DNA of 64,000 bases from Pseudoalteromonas piratica (GTDB lineage Bacteria > Pseudomonadota > Gammaproteobacteria > Enterobacterales > Alteromonadaceae), in assembly GCF_000788395.1 (NCBI RefSeq), contig NZ_CP009888.1, forward strand, positions 2,004,001 through 2,068,000, in the 5' to 3' direction. This document shows, in pieces, positions 35,885 through 44,486 of this stretch. A program made the translations under genes and the position numbers. A model generated the notes under the pieces. That model was not told the DNA's origin. It saw nothing but the letters and a program-made list of their open reading frames with translations, and did not search any database. Positions within the stretch are counted from its first letter, which is position 1, and the number at the start of each line of letters is the position of its first letter.

Positions 35885-35943
35885 GAATTTAATGTGTTAA
35901 TACACATTGCTAAAAGAATTAAAAGCGAAAGAACGCTTAGAAG

Positions 35944-36020
35944 AATACCTTTGAACGGGTAGCGCTGAGTTATTTGGGACTTCAATTGGTGAGAGAGTTG
36001 ATGTTCCCAAAACTCCTTTC
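35944..36020 (+). ncRNA. Structured element, copy 2 of the pgi-zwf array
   Basis: The left part is identical to copy 1 over 27 bases. The stem is changed on both sides (TTGGGA / TCCCAA, then TCAA / TTGA) around the same TTGGTGAGAGAG loop. The right arm ends in ACTC but lacks ATCCGTTT. Confidence 0.6.
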
Positions 36021-36107
36021 TACCTACTGCTGTTGAGTCATAGCAACAGCTAAAATTTGCACACAATACACTTTGAACTGCACTGTTGTAGATATACAAA
36101 GTGAACA

Positions 36108-36189
36108 AATACCTTTGAACGGGTAGCGCTGAGTCAATTGGAACGTCAGTTGGTGAGAGAGTTGACGTTTCCAATGCTCATATCCGTTT
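36108..36189 (+). ncRNA. Structured element, copy 3 of the pgi-zwf array
   Basis: Left part as in copies 1 and 2. Stem TTGGAA / TTCCAA plus CGTCA / TGACG with one bulged T, loop containing TTGGTGAGAGAG, right arm GCTCATATCCGTTT. Stem bases differ from those of copies 1 and 2 while pairing is kept. Confidence 0.62.
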
Positions 36190-36193
36190 AACA

Positions 36194-36272
36194 CAGTGAA
36201 CTGAGTAGCGCTGAGTATTCAGGGGTAACGGTGGGTGAGAGCATCGTTACTCCTGAAAACTCTTTTCGGATT
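36194..36272 (+). ncRNA. Structured element, copy 4 (divergent) of the pgi-zwf array
   Basis: The left part is shortened (GAACTGAGTAGCGCTGAGT). The stem is a 13-bp helix TTCAGGGGTAACG / CGTTACTCCTGAA with one G-T wobble and a loop GTGGGTGAGAGCAT that keeps GGTGAGAG. Its CGGAT end can pair with ATCCG of copy 3. It lies about 150 bp before zwf. Confidence 0.6.
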
Positions 36273-36424
36273 ACATTTTAATCTTAAATCAGTTACATAC
36301 GAATTCATTATAAATTAGCATGTATAAATTGCTTACCCAAAACGCAATTAGTGCTAACATAGCGAACTAAAAACTACTTCTATATTGTACTTAACAACAA
36401 GTTACTAAAACCAAGAGAACAATT

Positions 36425-37894
36425 ATGCTAAACCCATTCGATATAGTTATTTTTGGTGGTGGTGGTGATTTATCACTGAGAAAACTGCTACCTGCGATGT
36501 ACCGTGCTTATCAAGAAGGAAATTTACCGGAAGGAACACGTATTGTGCCAACGGTGAGGGCATTAGCAAATGAACAGGAGTTTATCGACAAAGTACAAGA
36601 AAGCTTAAAATCGTTTTTAGCTAAGGGCGAATATAACGCTAAAGACTGGAAGGCATTTTCAACGTTTTTAAAACCTATGGTTGTTAATGTTACCGAGCAA
36701 GACGATAACTGGTTACAGTTAAAAGAATTACTGGAATCAGACGCTGACGATAAAGCGCGAGTTTTCTATTACTCTTTACCACCTGCCGTTTATGGTCGTT
36801 GTAGCGAGTTATTATCAGATAACCAACTAATTACTGACACAACGCGTGTTGTTGTTGAAAAACCAATTGGTTATTGCGGCGCATCAGCTGAAGAAATCAA
36901 TGCAAAGATTGCAGAGTATTTTAAAGAAAGCCAAATTTACCGTATTGACCACTATTTAGGTAAAGAAACGGTTCAAAACTTAATGGCGCTGCGTTTTTCA
37001 AATGTGATGTTTGAAAATATGTGGGATGCAAAAACCATTGATAATATTCAGATCAGTATTTCTGAAACCGTTGGCTTAGAAAGCCGCGCAGGCTTTTATG
37101 ACAAGGCTGGTGCACTTCGCGATATGGTACAAAACCACTTATTACAATTACTTTGCTTAGTCGCGATGGAATCTCCTAACAAACTGACTGCAAAAAGTAT
37201 TCGCACTGAAAAGTTAAAAGTACTAGAAGCGTTACGTCCATTAGTGGATGCAGATGTTGAGGCAAACACAGTTCGTGGTCAATATGTACCAGGGCAGTTA
37301 GATGACAAATTAGTACCTGGTTACCTTGAGGAACTTGGCGAGAATAGTGAAACCGAAACTTTTGTAGCTATCCGTGCACATATAGATAACTGGCGTTGGT
37401 CAGGCGTTCCTTTCTATCTAAGAACAGGTAAACGTATGAAGAAGCGTTGCGCTGAAATTATCGTTGAATACAAAAATGTATCGCACAATGTCTATGATGA
37501 AACTGTAGGTGGTATTGAACCAAACCGTTTGGTTATTCGTTTACAGCCGGAAGAAAGCATTCAATTAACGTTAATGTCTAAGCGCTTAGACAACTTAGAG
37601 ATGCAATTAGAACCTGTAACCCTTGATTTAGATTTATCTAAAAACTATGAAAATGGTTTCCATTCAGATGCTTATAAGCGTTTAATGTTAGATGCAGCAT
37701 CGGGTAATGCGTCACTATTTATTCACCGTGACGAAGTGCGTCAAGCATGGGCGTGGATTGATCCAATTATCAACCACTGGAAAACAGCAGGCATGCCTGC
37801 ACTATACCGTGCAGGTACTTGGGGTCCTGACGATGCCGATGAACTGTTAGCGGAAAATAACCACACGTGGTACAACGCAGGGAGCAAAGACTAA
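36425..37894 (+). CDS. zwf: Glucose-6-phosphate 1-dehydrogenase
   Basis: The 489-residue enzyme oxidises glucose-6-phosphate to 6-phosphogluconolactone with NADP+. It has the coenzyme fingerprint GGGGDLSLRKLLPA (slightly different from the usual GxxGDLA), EKPIGYCG, the substrate and catalytic motif RIDHYLGKETVQN and the FYLRTGKRM segment. It is the first enzyme of the Entner-Doudoroff and pentose-phosphate branches. The last base of its stop is the first base of the pgl start codon, so the two are translationally coupled. Confidence 0.97.
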   Translation: MLNPFDIVIFGGGGDLSLRKLLPAMYRAYQEGNLPEGTRIVPTVRALANEQEFIDKVQESLKSFLAKGEYNAKDWKAFSTFLKPMVVNVTEQDDNWLQLKELLESDADDKARVFYYSLPPAVYGRCSELLSDNQLITDTTRVVVEKPIGYCGASAEEINAKIAEYFKESQIYRIDHYLGKETVQNLMALRFSNVMFENMWDAKTIDNIQISISETVGLESRAGFYDKAGALRDMVQNHLLQLLCLVAMESPNKLTAKSIRTEKLKVLEALRPLVDADVEANTVRGQYVPGQLDDKLVPGYLEELGENSETETFVAIRAHIDNWRWSGVPFYLRTGKRMKKRCAEIIVEYKNVSHNVYDETVGGIEPNRLVIRLQPEESIQLTLMSKRLDNLEMQLEPVTLDLDLSKNYENGFHSDAYKRLMLDAASGNASLFIHRDEVRQAWAWIDPIINHWKTAGMPALYRAGTWGPDDADELLAENNHTWYNAGSKD

Positions 37895-38607
37895 TGTCAG
37901 CCAATATTATTGAAAAGTTTTTTGATTCAAAAGATGCTTACAATAAAGCACTTGGTGAAGACTTAGCAGCATGTTTAGCAAACGGTATTGAGCAAGATGG
38001 CCGTGCTGTTTTAATGGTATCAGGTGGTTCATCGCCAGCGCCTGCCTATCGCTATTTAAGTGGCTTGGATATGGCATGGGATAAAATTGACATTGCTATG
38101 GTAGACGAGCGCTGGGTCGATGCGGATCACGAAAAAAGTAATGAAGCTTTTATTCAATCAACGTTATTACAAGGCAAAGCTGCGGTAGCAAATTTAGTTA
38201 CGATGAAAAACGCCGCTGAGACAGCACAGTTGGGCCAAGCTGAATGCCAAGAAGCGTATGCATCACTGAAACAAAACTTTGATGTGACAATTTTGGGTAT
38301 GGGACCAGACGGTCACACAGCTTCTTTATTCCCACATGCTGAAGGCCTAGATAATGCGCTAACAACATCTGACTTAGTTGCTGCAATTGAAGCAATCAAA
38401 AGCGATGTGACAGGTGATATTACTGAGCGTATGACATTAACGCGAGCAGCTATTTTACAATCAAAAGTAATTAAACTTTTGATTAGTGGTGAAGAAAAAC
38501 TGGCAGTCTACAAAACAGCAAAAGCGGGTGGTGAAGTCGCAGATATGCCGCTTCGCGCTATTTTGCAGCAAACTGAAGTGCCTGTAGAAGTGTATTGGAC
38601 GGCTTAA
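37894..38607 (+). CDS. pgl: 6-phosphogluconolactonase
   Basis: The start is ATG 37894 in TAATG with AGGGAG before it, giving 237 residues (DevB/SOL type). MVSGGSSPAPAYRYL and DIAMVDERWVDADHEKSNEA form the substrate pocket, and LGMGPDGHTASLFPHA is the family signature. It hydrolyses the Zwf product. edd, glk and eda, which often follow in related bacteria, are absent; a terminator ends the operon. Confidence 0.96.
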   Translation: MSANIIEKFFDSKDAYNKALGEDLAACLANGIEQDGRAVLMVSGGSSPAPAYRYLSGLDMAWDKIDIAMVDERWVDADHEKSNEAFIQSTLLQGKAAVANLVTMKNAAETAQLGQAECQEAYASLKQNFDVTILGMGPDGHTASLFPHAEGLDNALTTSDLVAAIEAIKSDVTGDITERMTLTRAAILQSKVIKLLISGEEKLAVYKTAKAGGEVADMPLRAILQQTEVPVEVYWTA

Positions 38608-38629
38608 GCCGCTATTATGATAAGCTTGG

Positions 38630-38659
38630 AAAGCCCAAACGAATGTTTGGGCTTTTTTA
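38630..38659 (+). terminator. Rho-independent terminator after pgl
   Basis: AAAGCCCAAAC-GAAT-GTTTGGGCTTT followed by TTT, 22 bp past the pgl stop. Confidence 0.93.
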
Positions 38660-38906
38660 TTTTAATAGCGTTTATTGAGAAAAATTACTATTAATCATTT
38701 GTTTAGAACACGACAATTCATTTCGCAGTTTAAAGTCGAGATTATAATCGATGTATCACGACCTAAAGTTTCCTAAACTAGGTTGACATATACCGCAAGT
38801 TTAACCACTTTGGCACCCTCAAAAACCACCTTCCAATCAGAATAATAAAGTTTGTACAAGCGATACCTGACGAAATTAACCTAAATTAGTACTTATTCTG
38901 ACGTCA

Positions 38907-38912
38907 TATAAT
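38907..38912 (+). promoter_or_regulatory. Putative -10 box of a small transcription unit
   Basis: TATAAT lies 28 bp upstream of the small ORF start. No good -35 hexamer is present at 17 bp (AATTAG), so this rests on the -10 alone. Confidence 0.35.
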
Positions 38913-38939
38913 AATCCTTACCTTAATTAAGAGGCTAAA

Positions 38940-39038
38940 ATGAAAAATAATTCAAATAAGAGTAGACAAATGACACCGGTGTCTTTATCATTCTTATTAA
39001 CAAATGACAGCGCTGTCATTTATGTTCCCCTAAGTTAA
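38940..39038 (+). CDS. Candidate 32-residue small protein
   Basis: The ORF begins MKNNSNKSRQ and continues with MTPVSLSFLLTNDS, ending IYVPLS. AAGAGG lies 6 bases before the ATG. It contains the two operator palindromes 38971-38984 and 39005-39018, so part of the peptide sequence is dictated by the sites. It has no homologue I know of. It could be a real small protein, a leader peptide or chance. Confidence 0.35.
   Translation: MKNNSNKSRQMTPVSLSFLLTNDSAVIYVPLS
38971..38984. promoter_or_regulatory. LacI-type operator O3
   Basis: TGACACC-GGTGTCT, one mismatch from the palindrome, within the small ORF upstream of the TonB receptor. Confidence 0.7.
39005..39018. promoter_or_regulatory. LacI-type operator O4
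   Basis: TGACAGC-GCTGTCA, a perfect palindrome extended by A and T to 16 bp, 20 bp from O3. Confidence 0.78.
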
Positions 39039-39050
39039 TTGAATTTAGAT

Positions 39051-39097
39051 TTGAGGGCTCCACTTCTATCATTCTGCCCAGTGATAGGGGCCCTCAA
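39051..39097 (+). repeat. Nested hairpin after the small ORF
   Basis: TTGAGGGC pairs with GCCCTCAA, and inside it CTATCA pairs with TGATAG around CTGCCCAG. It would form a long stem in RNA, 12 bp after the small ORF. There is no T-tract. Confidence 0.6.
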
Positions 39098-39141
39098 TTA
39101 GTTTTGAGTTTAACCAACTAAGCTAAGCAAAGCGCTTATTA

Positions 39142-39171
39142 AGGCAATAAGAATTTATTGCCTGTTTTTTT
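39142..39171 (+). terminator. Rho-independent terminator of the small unit
   Basis: AGGCAATAA-GAAT-TTATTGCCT followed by GTTTTTTT. It closes a possible transcript of about 230 nt that starts near the -10 box at 38907. Confidence 0.75.
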
Positions 39172-39438
39172 CTATCAAATCGTTTGTTGGCATTATTTTC
39201 TGCTCCGACCTCTATCATAATAATCTTTTCTTACACATTTCACTTTACAGTTAATTACTCCATTGTGTTATAGTATTTGCGTCGTTAGCCCTTTATTTAC
39301 AAGGGTTTATGATAATTTTTTATTGCGTTTGTAAATAATTTGTTCTCAATTGTTATATATAAAAGGGTCGAATTGTTTAAAAAATGCAAAAAAAGTTGTA
39401 GCGATATTGTAATTTTACGTGTAAGGTTTGTTAGTAGA

Positions 39439-39452
39439 TGACAACGCTGTCA
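39439..39452. promoter_or_regulatory. LacI-type operator O5 (TonB receptor)
   Basis: TGACAAC-GCTGTCA, one mismatch from the palindrome, 57 bp upstream of the receptor start. Confidence 0.75.
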
Positions 39453-39508
39453 TCCTCACTGGGCAGAAAGTGAATTAAACCAAAACAAAATGATTCAAGG
39501 GGAATCCT

Positions 39509-42109
39509 GTGTTAGCTAAAAATTTCAAAAAAAGCTTATTAGCAGTTAACATCGGTTTAGCAATGGGCGCTGGTTTTTCAGGCGTTGCTGTTGCAGCTGA
39601 TTCAGAAGTTCAAGCAAAAGAAGATGTAGAAGTAATTGAAGTACGCGGTATTCGCCGTTCACTAGAAGCTTCTCTTAATACAAAACGTTTCTCTGACTCT
39701 GTAGTAGATGCAGTTTCAGCAGAAGACGTTGGTAAATTTCCAGATAGCGATGTAGGTGAAGCACTTGGTCGTATTTCTGGTATTGCTGTTAACCGTGCAT
39801 TCGGTCAAGGCCAGCAGGTTTCAATTCGTGGTGCGTCTGCACAATTAACACGTACACTTCTTAACGGTCACTCAGTAGCTTCTACGGGTTGGTATGACCA
39901 ACAAGCTATCGACCGTAGCTTTAACTACACACTTCTTCCACCTGAAATGGTTGGCGGTATCGAAGTATACAAGTCGTCACAAGCTGACGTTGTAGAAGGT
40001 GGTATCGGTGGTACAGTTATTGTTAATACGCGTAAGCCGTTAGATTTAGATGCAAATACTATCTTCGGTAGCGTTAAAGCTGACTACGGTACAATTTCTG
40101 AAGAGACAGATCCTGAAGTTTCTGGTTTATATAGCTGGAAAAACGATGACGAAACATTCGGTGCATTAGTTGCTGCAGCATACTCAGAAACTAATTACCA
40201 ACGTAACGGTATCGAATCACTTGTTGGTTGGGGTGACATTGTACCTACAACGTTCCAACAAGAGCGTGAGCGTACTGCGATTAATGCTGCATTCCAATAC
40301 CGCCCAACAGATAACTTAGAGCTTGGCTTAAATATCATGAGCCTAGAGCTTTCTGCAAACAACGCAAACACGTCGTTATTTGCTATTTTCCCAGATGATA
40401 AAGAAGCTGCATGTGAGTCAGTAAATGCTGATGGTACATGTACTTTCTACCGTCGCACAGGTACTGGTGCTAACCCTGGTTGGGCACAAACATGGGGCCG
40501 TGCAGGTTCGATGACATCAGACACTGTTGACTTCGACTTTAAATATGTTGGCGAAAACTTTGAACTTGAAGGTCGTGTAGGTAATACACAATCTGACGGT
40601 GGTACAGATCTTACTTCAAACTACGGTTTCTGGTTAGGTACACCAGCTGATTATGCAGGTACTTACGATGCAACTGGTGATGTTATTAAAATTGATGTTG
40701 CTAACAAAAACTTCACTGCAGATGACTTCCAAGGTCAACTATCTTCAGCTGGTTGGGCACTTAAAAAGCAACCTAACTCTGATGAAGAGACGTATGCACA
40801 GTTTGACTTAAAATTCCCTGTGGATTTTGGTGCAATCACGGCAATCAAAACTGGTTTCCGTTGGGCTGACCACGATGTTAAACAGGAAACTTACACTGCA
40901 AACTTAGTTGATAGCATCCCAGCATACGATGCGTCACATTACTATTCAGGTACTATCAGCTCTGGCGCTGGTTACACATTACCTAAACCAAACCTAGACC
41001 AAATGCTTGCTGATGGTTACGCGGCTATTACTAGCTTTGATAACACATCAATTGCTTACAAGTCTGGTTACGGCACAGTAAACGAAGAAAATATTTCACT
41101 ATACGCAATGGCTGATTTCTCAGGTGAAGGTGTACGTGGTAACTTCGGTTTACGTTATGTTACAACTGATGCATCATCTGATTACTATGCACTTGATGCA
41201 AATGGTAACTACGCGAACAGTTTAAGCACTGACTCAGCTGATTACAGCGAAGTACTACCAAGTGTTAACGTTGCATTTGACCTAACGCAAGACGTAATCT
41301 TACGTTTCTCAGCAGCGCAGGTAATGTCACGTGCTAACTACACTGATATGTTTGCAGCTTCTACATTAGCTGGTTATGAAGATGGTACGTTAGGTAACGA
41401 AGTTATTACTACTGGTAATATCGGTCTTGAGCCATTCAAAGCAACTCAAGCAGACTTAGGTGTTGAATACTACTTTGATGGCGATGGCATGATCAGTGCT
41501 ACTTACTTCATCAAAGATATTTCATCATTCACTAAGGTTGACCAAAAGCTTAACCAAAGTGTTGGTATCATCGACCCTGATACAGGTTTAGATAACTGGA
41601 CTGTTGCAACTAAAGGCACTGGTTCTGGTGGTGAAATCCAAGGTCTAGAGCTACAAATTCAAGATGGCTTTGACAATGGTTTTGGTTACCAAGCTAACTA
41701 TACTTACGTAGATTCAGAAGCGCCTGCGGAAAACTTCCCAGACCGTATCGAATTATTCTCTGATTCTTCAGATCACACAGTTAACCTAGTAGGTTACTAC
41801 GAGACTGAAACATACAGCGTACGTTTAGCGTATAACTGGCGTTCAGAGTACATGGTACGTGAATTACCTGGTTTCTACGGTAACCGCGAGCACCAAGACT
41901 ACGGTACACTTGACCTAACTGCTAAGTACTCAGTTACTGATTACCTAGACCTAACATTTGAAGCTGTTAACATCACTGAAGAAGACAGCATCCAAATTGG
42001 TACTGCGACAGGTGATGCAGAAGTTAAAGCTGACCTTCGTAACGGTTACCCAGCGTGGAGCTTTGAAGGTGAAGCACGCTATAAAGTGGGTGTAGCTTTC
42101 CGCTTCTAA
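39509..42109 (+). CDS. TonB-dependent outer-membrane receptor (sugar-linked)
   Basis: The start is the GTG at 39509 with AAGGGGA 7 bases upstream. The 866-residue protein has a signal peptide (1-29, cleavage after GVAVAA), a TonB box and N-terminal segment DVEVIEVRGIRRSLEASLNTKR, a plug domain (VSIRGASAQLTRTLLNGH, GIEVYKSSQADVVEGGIGGTV) and a 22-strand barrel ending in YKVGVAFRF. The RRSLEASLNTKR segment is typical of receptors in polysaccharide and oligosaccharide uptake loci of marine Gammaproteobacteria. With LacI-type operators upstream it probably imports a glucose- or maltose-type oligosaccharide. Confidence 0.92.
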   Translation: MLAKNFKKSLLAVNIGLAMGAGFSGVAVAADSEVQAKEDVEVIEVRGIRRSLEASLNTKRFSDSVVDAVSAEDVGKFPDSDVGEALGRISGIAVNRAFGQGQQVSIRGASAQLTRTLLNGHSVASTGWYDQQAIDRSFNYTLLPPEMVGGIEVYKSSQADVVEGGIGGTVIVNTRKPLDLDANTIFGSVKADYGTISEETDPEVSGLYSWKNDDETFGALVAAAYSETNYQRNGIESLVGWGDIVPTTFQQERERTAINAAFQYRPTDNLELGLNIMSLELSANNANTSLFAIFPDDKEAACESVNADGTCTFYRRTGTGANPGWAQTWGRAGSMTSDTVDFDFKYVGENFELEGRVGNTQSDGGTDLTSNYGFWLGTPADYAGTYDATGDVIKIDVANKNFTADDFQGQLSSAGWALKKQPNSDEETYAQFDLKFPVDFGAITAIKTGFRWADHDVKQETYTANLVDSIPAYDASHYYSGTISSGAGYTLPKPNLDQMLADGYAAITSFDNTSIAYKSGYGTVNEENISLYAMADFSGEGVRGNFGLRYVTTDASSDYYALDANGNYANSLSTDSADYSEVLPSVNVAFDLTQDVILRFSAAQVMSRANYTDMFAASTLAGYEDGTLGNEVITTGNIGLEPFKATQADLGVEYYFDGDGMISATYFIKDISSFTKVDQKLNQSVGIIDPDTGLDNWTVATKGTGSGGEIQGLELQIQDGFDNGFGYQANYTYVDSEAPAENFPDRIELFSDSSDHTVNLVGYYETETYSVRLAYNWRSEYMVRELPGFYGNREHQDYGTLDLTAKYSVTDYLDLTFEAVNITEEDSIQIGTATGDAEVKADLRNGYPAWSFEGEARYKVGVAFRF

Positions 42110-42127
42110 GCAAAAAAGTTAACCTAT

Positions 42128-42157
42128 AAAAAAGCCTCGCAATTGCGAGGCTTTTTT
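42128..42157 (+). terminator. Rho-independent terminator
   Basis: AAAAAAGCCTCGC-AATT-GCGAGGCTTTTTT, 19 bp after the receptor. Confidence 0.92.
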
Positions 42158-42238
42158 ATGCCTAAAATTCGAAGTTGTTGGCGTAGTGCAAAGTGATGGG
42201 CTGAGTCTATTACCCCAGCCTTATAGCAATACCAAAGA

Positions 42239-42922
42239 TTAATTTAAACGTTTAAAGAAGGAGTTAATTGAAGTACGACTGTTTGCACTTTTTTTATCAA
42301 ATTCCACACGCGCAGTAACAGATGGACTGTGTAAAATATTGCCTGAGTAAATAACAACACGGTTAGGCTGTGCCTCAACAGTGTGCACTTTCTCAAATAC
42401 CTCGTTAGACTGTTCAATATACCCTTTGGCCTTCGATGATTGATGCTGTTTTAACATCTCTAAAATTATTGGTTCATCCTCTTTCGAAAGCGTTAGGTTC
42501 TTACCTTTGCGATAGCGATAAAAATTGGTACCACCTAGCTCACTGCCAGATAAATAATGAACCGCAGCCATATCTTCATGTAACAATGAGTCATAATGGG
42601 GCATGGTTTGCATGGGGGAAAGTTGGTCAGGTTTAAGCGTAATTTTTGATAACCAGCAGCGAGCAACTTGATGTTCTATACTCGATGGAAAAACTGATTT
42701 CAAAAGTGCTGAAAATGCCTCGTAGTAGGGGGCAGGCATTTCATCACGACTACCAGGGTAAAGGGTGCCATCATTGCCCGGTGGATGAAAATAGGCGGTT
42801 GTATTGGCGTAATCAATAATTTTATCTAAATCATTGAATGCATTGTCAATAACGATGACTTTATGTTCAGAATCAGCAATCAATGACTCAGACACGGTAA
42901 AGTTTTTATTTATGGAAAACAA
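42239..42922 (-). CDS. DUF6445-like, 2OG-Fe(II) oxygenase-type fold
   Basis: The 227-residue protein has a double-stranded beta-helix iron signature: HYDS (His-x-Asp) in MPHYDSLLHEDMAAVHYLSG, then GGTNFYRYR, and a distal His in YSGNILHSPSV followed by RTSINSFF with the Arg expected to bind 2-oxoglutarate. The fold assignment is by motif. It belongs to the type of small proteins commonly found beside tryptophan-halogenase-like genes (DUF6445). It is the third gene of the halogenase operon, 59 bp after halogenase A. Substrate unknown; hydroxylation of a cell-surface or sugar-linked molecule is only speculation. Confidence 0.72.
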   Translation of the reverse strand: MFSINKNFTVSESLIADSEHKVIVIDNAFNDLDKIIDYANTTAYFHPPGNDGTLYPGSRDEMPAPYYEAFSALLKSVFPSSIEHQVARCWLSKITLKPDQLSPMQTMPHYDSLLHEDMAAVHYLSGSELGGTNFYRYRKGKNLTLSKEDEPIILEMLKQHQSSKAKGYIEQSNEVFEKVHTVEAQPNRVVIYSGNILHSPSVTARVEFDKKSANSRTSINSFFKRLN

Positions 42923-42981
42923 AATAATCCTTTATTAATTTAACAGTCAGATCCCTTGACTAATATTTTACAACTTAGTTG

Positions 42982-44481
42982 TTAATCATTGCTTAGGGCC
43001 TGATGGTGTGGCTTAAAATGTGTGGCTTGTTGTTCGCAGTAATTATCAATATCAGCCACATTTGCGGTTTTAATTGAAGAGGAAAGTGTTTGCGCTTTAT
43101 GCTTAAATCGCCCTTTACCTGCTAACAAACAATACCAACTGGGTGAGAAGTACATCACTTCTGCATTTAACCTTTTTAATGTACTTTCAAATTGGCTTGC
43201 TGGATCATCCCAAGCGCTTAGTATTTTGATGAGTTTCTCAGGAGAATCGGCCTCTCTATTGGCGAGCCAGTAGTCTGAATCAATACGTGTATTTAAGCGG
43301 TAATGGGCACTAATATAGTCGCGTATCGCATCATAAACAGTATTGATCTGCTGGTTAAATGGTTCTTGCAGTGCTGAAACGTCACCGCCTTTTTCTATTG
43401 TTTCAATAAAATGTTCTACGGTGTATTGAATACAGCTTAAGGCTGTGGCTTCTAGCGGTTCAATAAACCCTTGAGATAAACCAACGCCAAGTACATTTAA
43501 ATGCCAGTGTTTTGCAACGCGCCCTAAACGCATTTTTATGTGACGTGCTTTAATATCATGGCGATCACTAATGCCTAAATAAGCGCGCAGCTCAGCTTCA
43601 GCATCTTCTGGTGAAATATATTTGCTGCTATACACATAGCCATTACCGTTTCGGTTTCTTAGGGGAATTGTCCATGCCCAACCAGCACTTAATGCGCGAG
43701 AAACCGTTTGTGGAGAAATATCGTCATCTGTTCGCGTCTCGGTTGGGATGGCAATCGCACTGTCATTCAATAAATAATCTTTGTATGAAATAAAAGGCAC
43801 TTTAAGCGTTTTTTGTAGCAATAAGCTGGCAAAACCTGTGGCATCAATAAATAAATCGCCAGCAATGGTTTTACCACAGTTTAATGTTAGGCTGTGTACG
43901 CCTTCATCATCATTATTAACAACCTCTACGGTACCAATAATGTGCTTTATACCTAGCTTGATAGCACGATTTTTTAAAAACTCGCCTAACTTTTGCGAAT
44001 CAAAATGATAGCCATAATCCAGCTCTTTATTTTGCGGTTGTTTGAGTTTAGGGCTGAGATTATTTTTAGCTAGTTTAGCTTGTAACCAGTAATGATTAGG
44101 CCTTGTTTCAATGTCAAACCCTTGACGTCTTACATTACAGTTGTGAATAAACGCTTGGCCTGTTTTCCAATCATGATCAGAGTAAAAGGGGTGAAAATAT
44201 TCGTTTTCATCTAAATGTGACGTCCAGTCCGGAAAGCTTATGCCACACTTATAGGTAGCGTTACAAAATGGCATCCATTCATTTTCGGCAATTTGTAACT
44301 TTTCAAAAAAATATTTGAGTGATGGCGTCGAGCCTTCACCTACGCCAACAACGCCAATTATGTCTGATTCAATCAAGGTGATTTCAGCACCTTTATTTGC
44401 CCAGCTGTGATGTAACAAACTTGCTGCCATCCATCCGGCTGAGCCACCACCAAGCACGACTATTCTCTTTGGGATTGCCAT
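42982..44481 (-). CDS. Tryptophan-halogenase-family flavoprotein A
   Basis: The 499-residue protein has the FAD-binding GGGSAGWMAASLL at the N-terminus, the SGVGEGST-like VVGVGEGSTPSL, the Lys of YKCGISFPDW at the position of the halogenase catalytic lysine, and the flavin-dependent halogenase motif WxWxIP in SAGWAWTIPL, followed by GNGYVYSSK and GLSQGFIEPLEATALSCIQ. All key motifs are intact. Genes of this type are frequent in sugar regulons of marine bacteria and need not act on free tryptophan. It lies 5 bp after halogenase B. Confidence 0.9.
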   Translation of the reverse strand: MAIPKRIVVLGGGSAGWMAASLLHHSWANKGAEITLIESDIIGVVGVGEGSTPSLKYFFEKLQIAENEWMPFCNATYKCGISFPDWTSHLDENEYFHPFYSDHDWKTGQAFIHNCNVRRQGFDIETRPNHYWLQAKLAKNNLSPKLKQPQNKELDYGYHFDSQKLGEFLKNRAIKLGIKHIIGTVEVVNNDDEGVHSLTLNCGKTIAGDLFIDATGFASLLLQKTLKVPFISYKDYLLNDSAIAIPTETRTDDDISPQTVSRALSAGWAWTIPLRNRNGNGYVYSSKYISPEDAEAELRAYLGISDRHDIKARHIKMRLGRVAKHWHLNVLGVGLSQGFIEPLEATALSCIQYTVEHFIETIEKGGDVSALQEPFNQQINTVYDAIRDYISAHYRLNTRIDSDYWLANREADSPEKLIKILSAWDDPASQFESTLKRLNAEVMYFSPSWYCLLAGKGRFKHKAQTLSSSIKTANVADIDNYCEQQATHFKPHHQALSND

Positions 44482-44486
44482 CGCGA

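Larger units (their letters stand above)
35748..36424 (+). other. pgi-zwf intergenic region with hairpin array
   Basis: Between the four elements further hairpins occur: AATGTGT-TAAT-ACACATT and AAGCG/CGCTT between copies 1 and 2, and GCTGTTG/CAACAGC and CACTTTG/CAAAGTG between copies 2 and 3. No protein gene with a start signal was seen; a minus-strand reading frame through the repeats (35629-36174) is not credible. The last 150 bp before zwf are AT-rich and hold the zwf ribosome-binding site (AAGAGAA). Confidence 0.7.
38608..39508. other. 900-bp intergenic region upstream of the TonB receptor
   Basis: It contains the pgl terminator, a -10-like TATAAT (38907-38912), a 32-codon ORF with good ribosome-binding site (38940-39038), two LacI-type operators inside that ORF, a 47-bp nested hairpin (39051-39097), a terminator (39142-39171), and a third operator (39439-39452) 57 bp before the receptor. 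The stretch 39172-39438 is AT-rich with no ORF or clear motif. Confidence 0.65.

Noticed and set aside
35629-36174. 181-codon minus-strand ORF between pgi and zwf
   Set aside because: It runs through three copies of the hairpin array and the end of pgi; its protein is just the repeats translated (YPFKGI recurring), with no start signal. The RNA-element explanation fits better.
35803-36272. CRISPR array or TPP-type riboswitch
   Set aside because: Repeat units are about 80 bp with uneven spacing and structured, not 28-37 bp direct repeats with constant spacers. GCTGAG recalls the thiamine-pyrophosphate motif, but the other conserved THI-box parts are missing and no thiamine genes are near.
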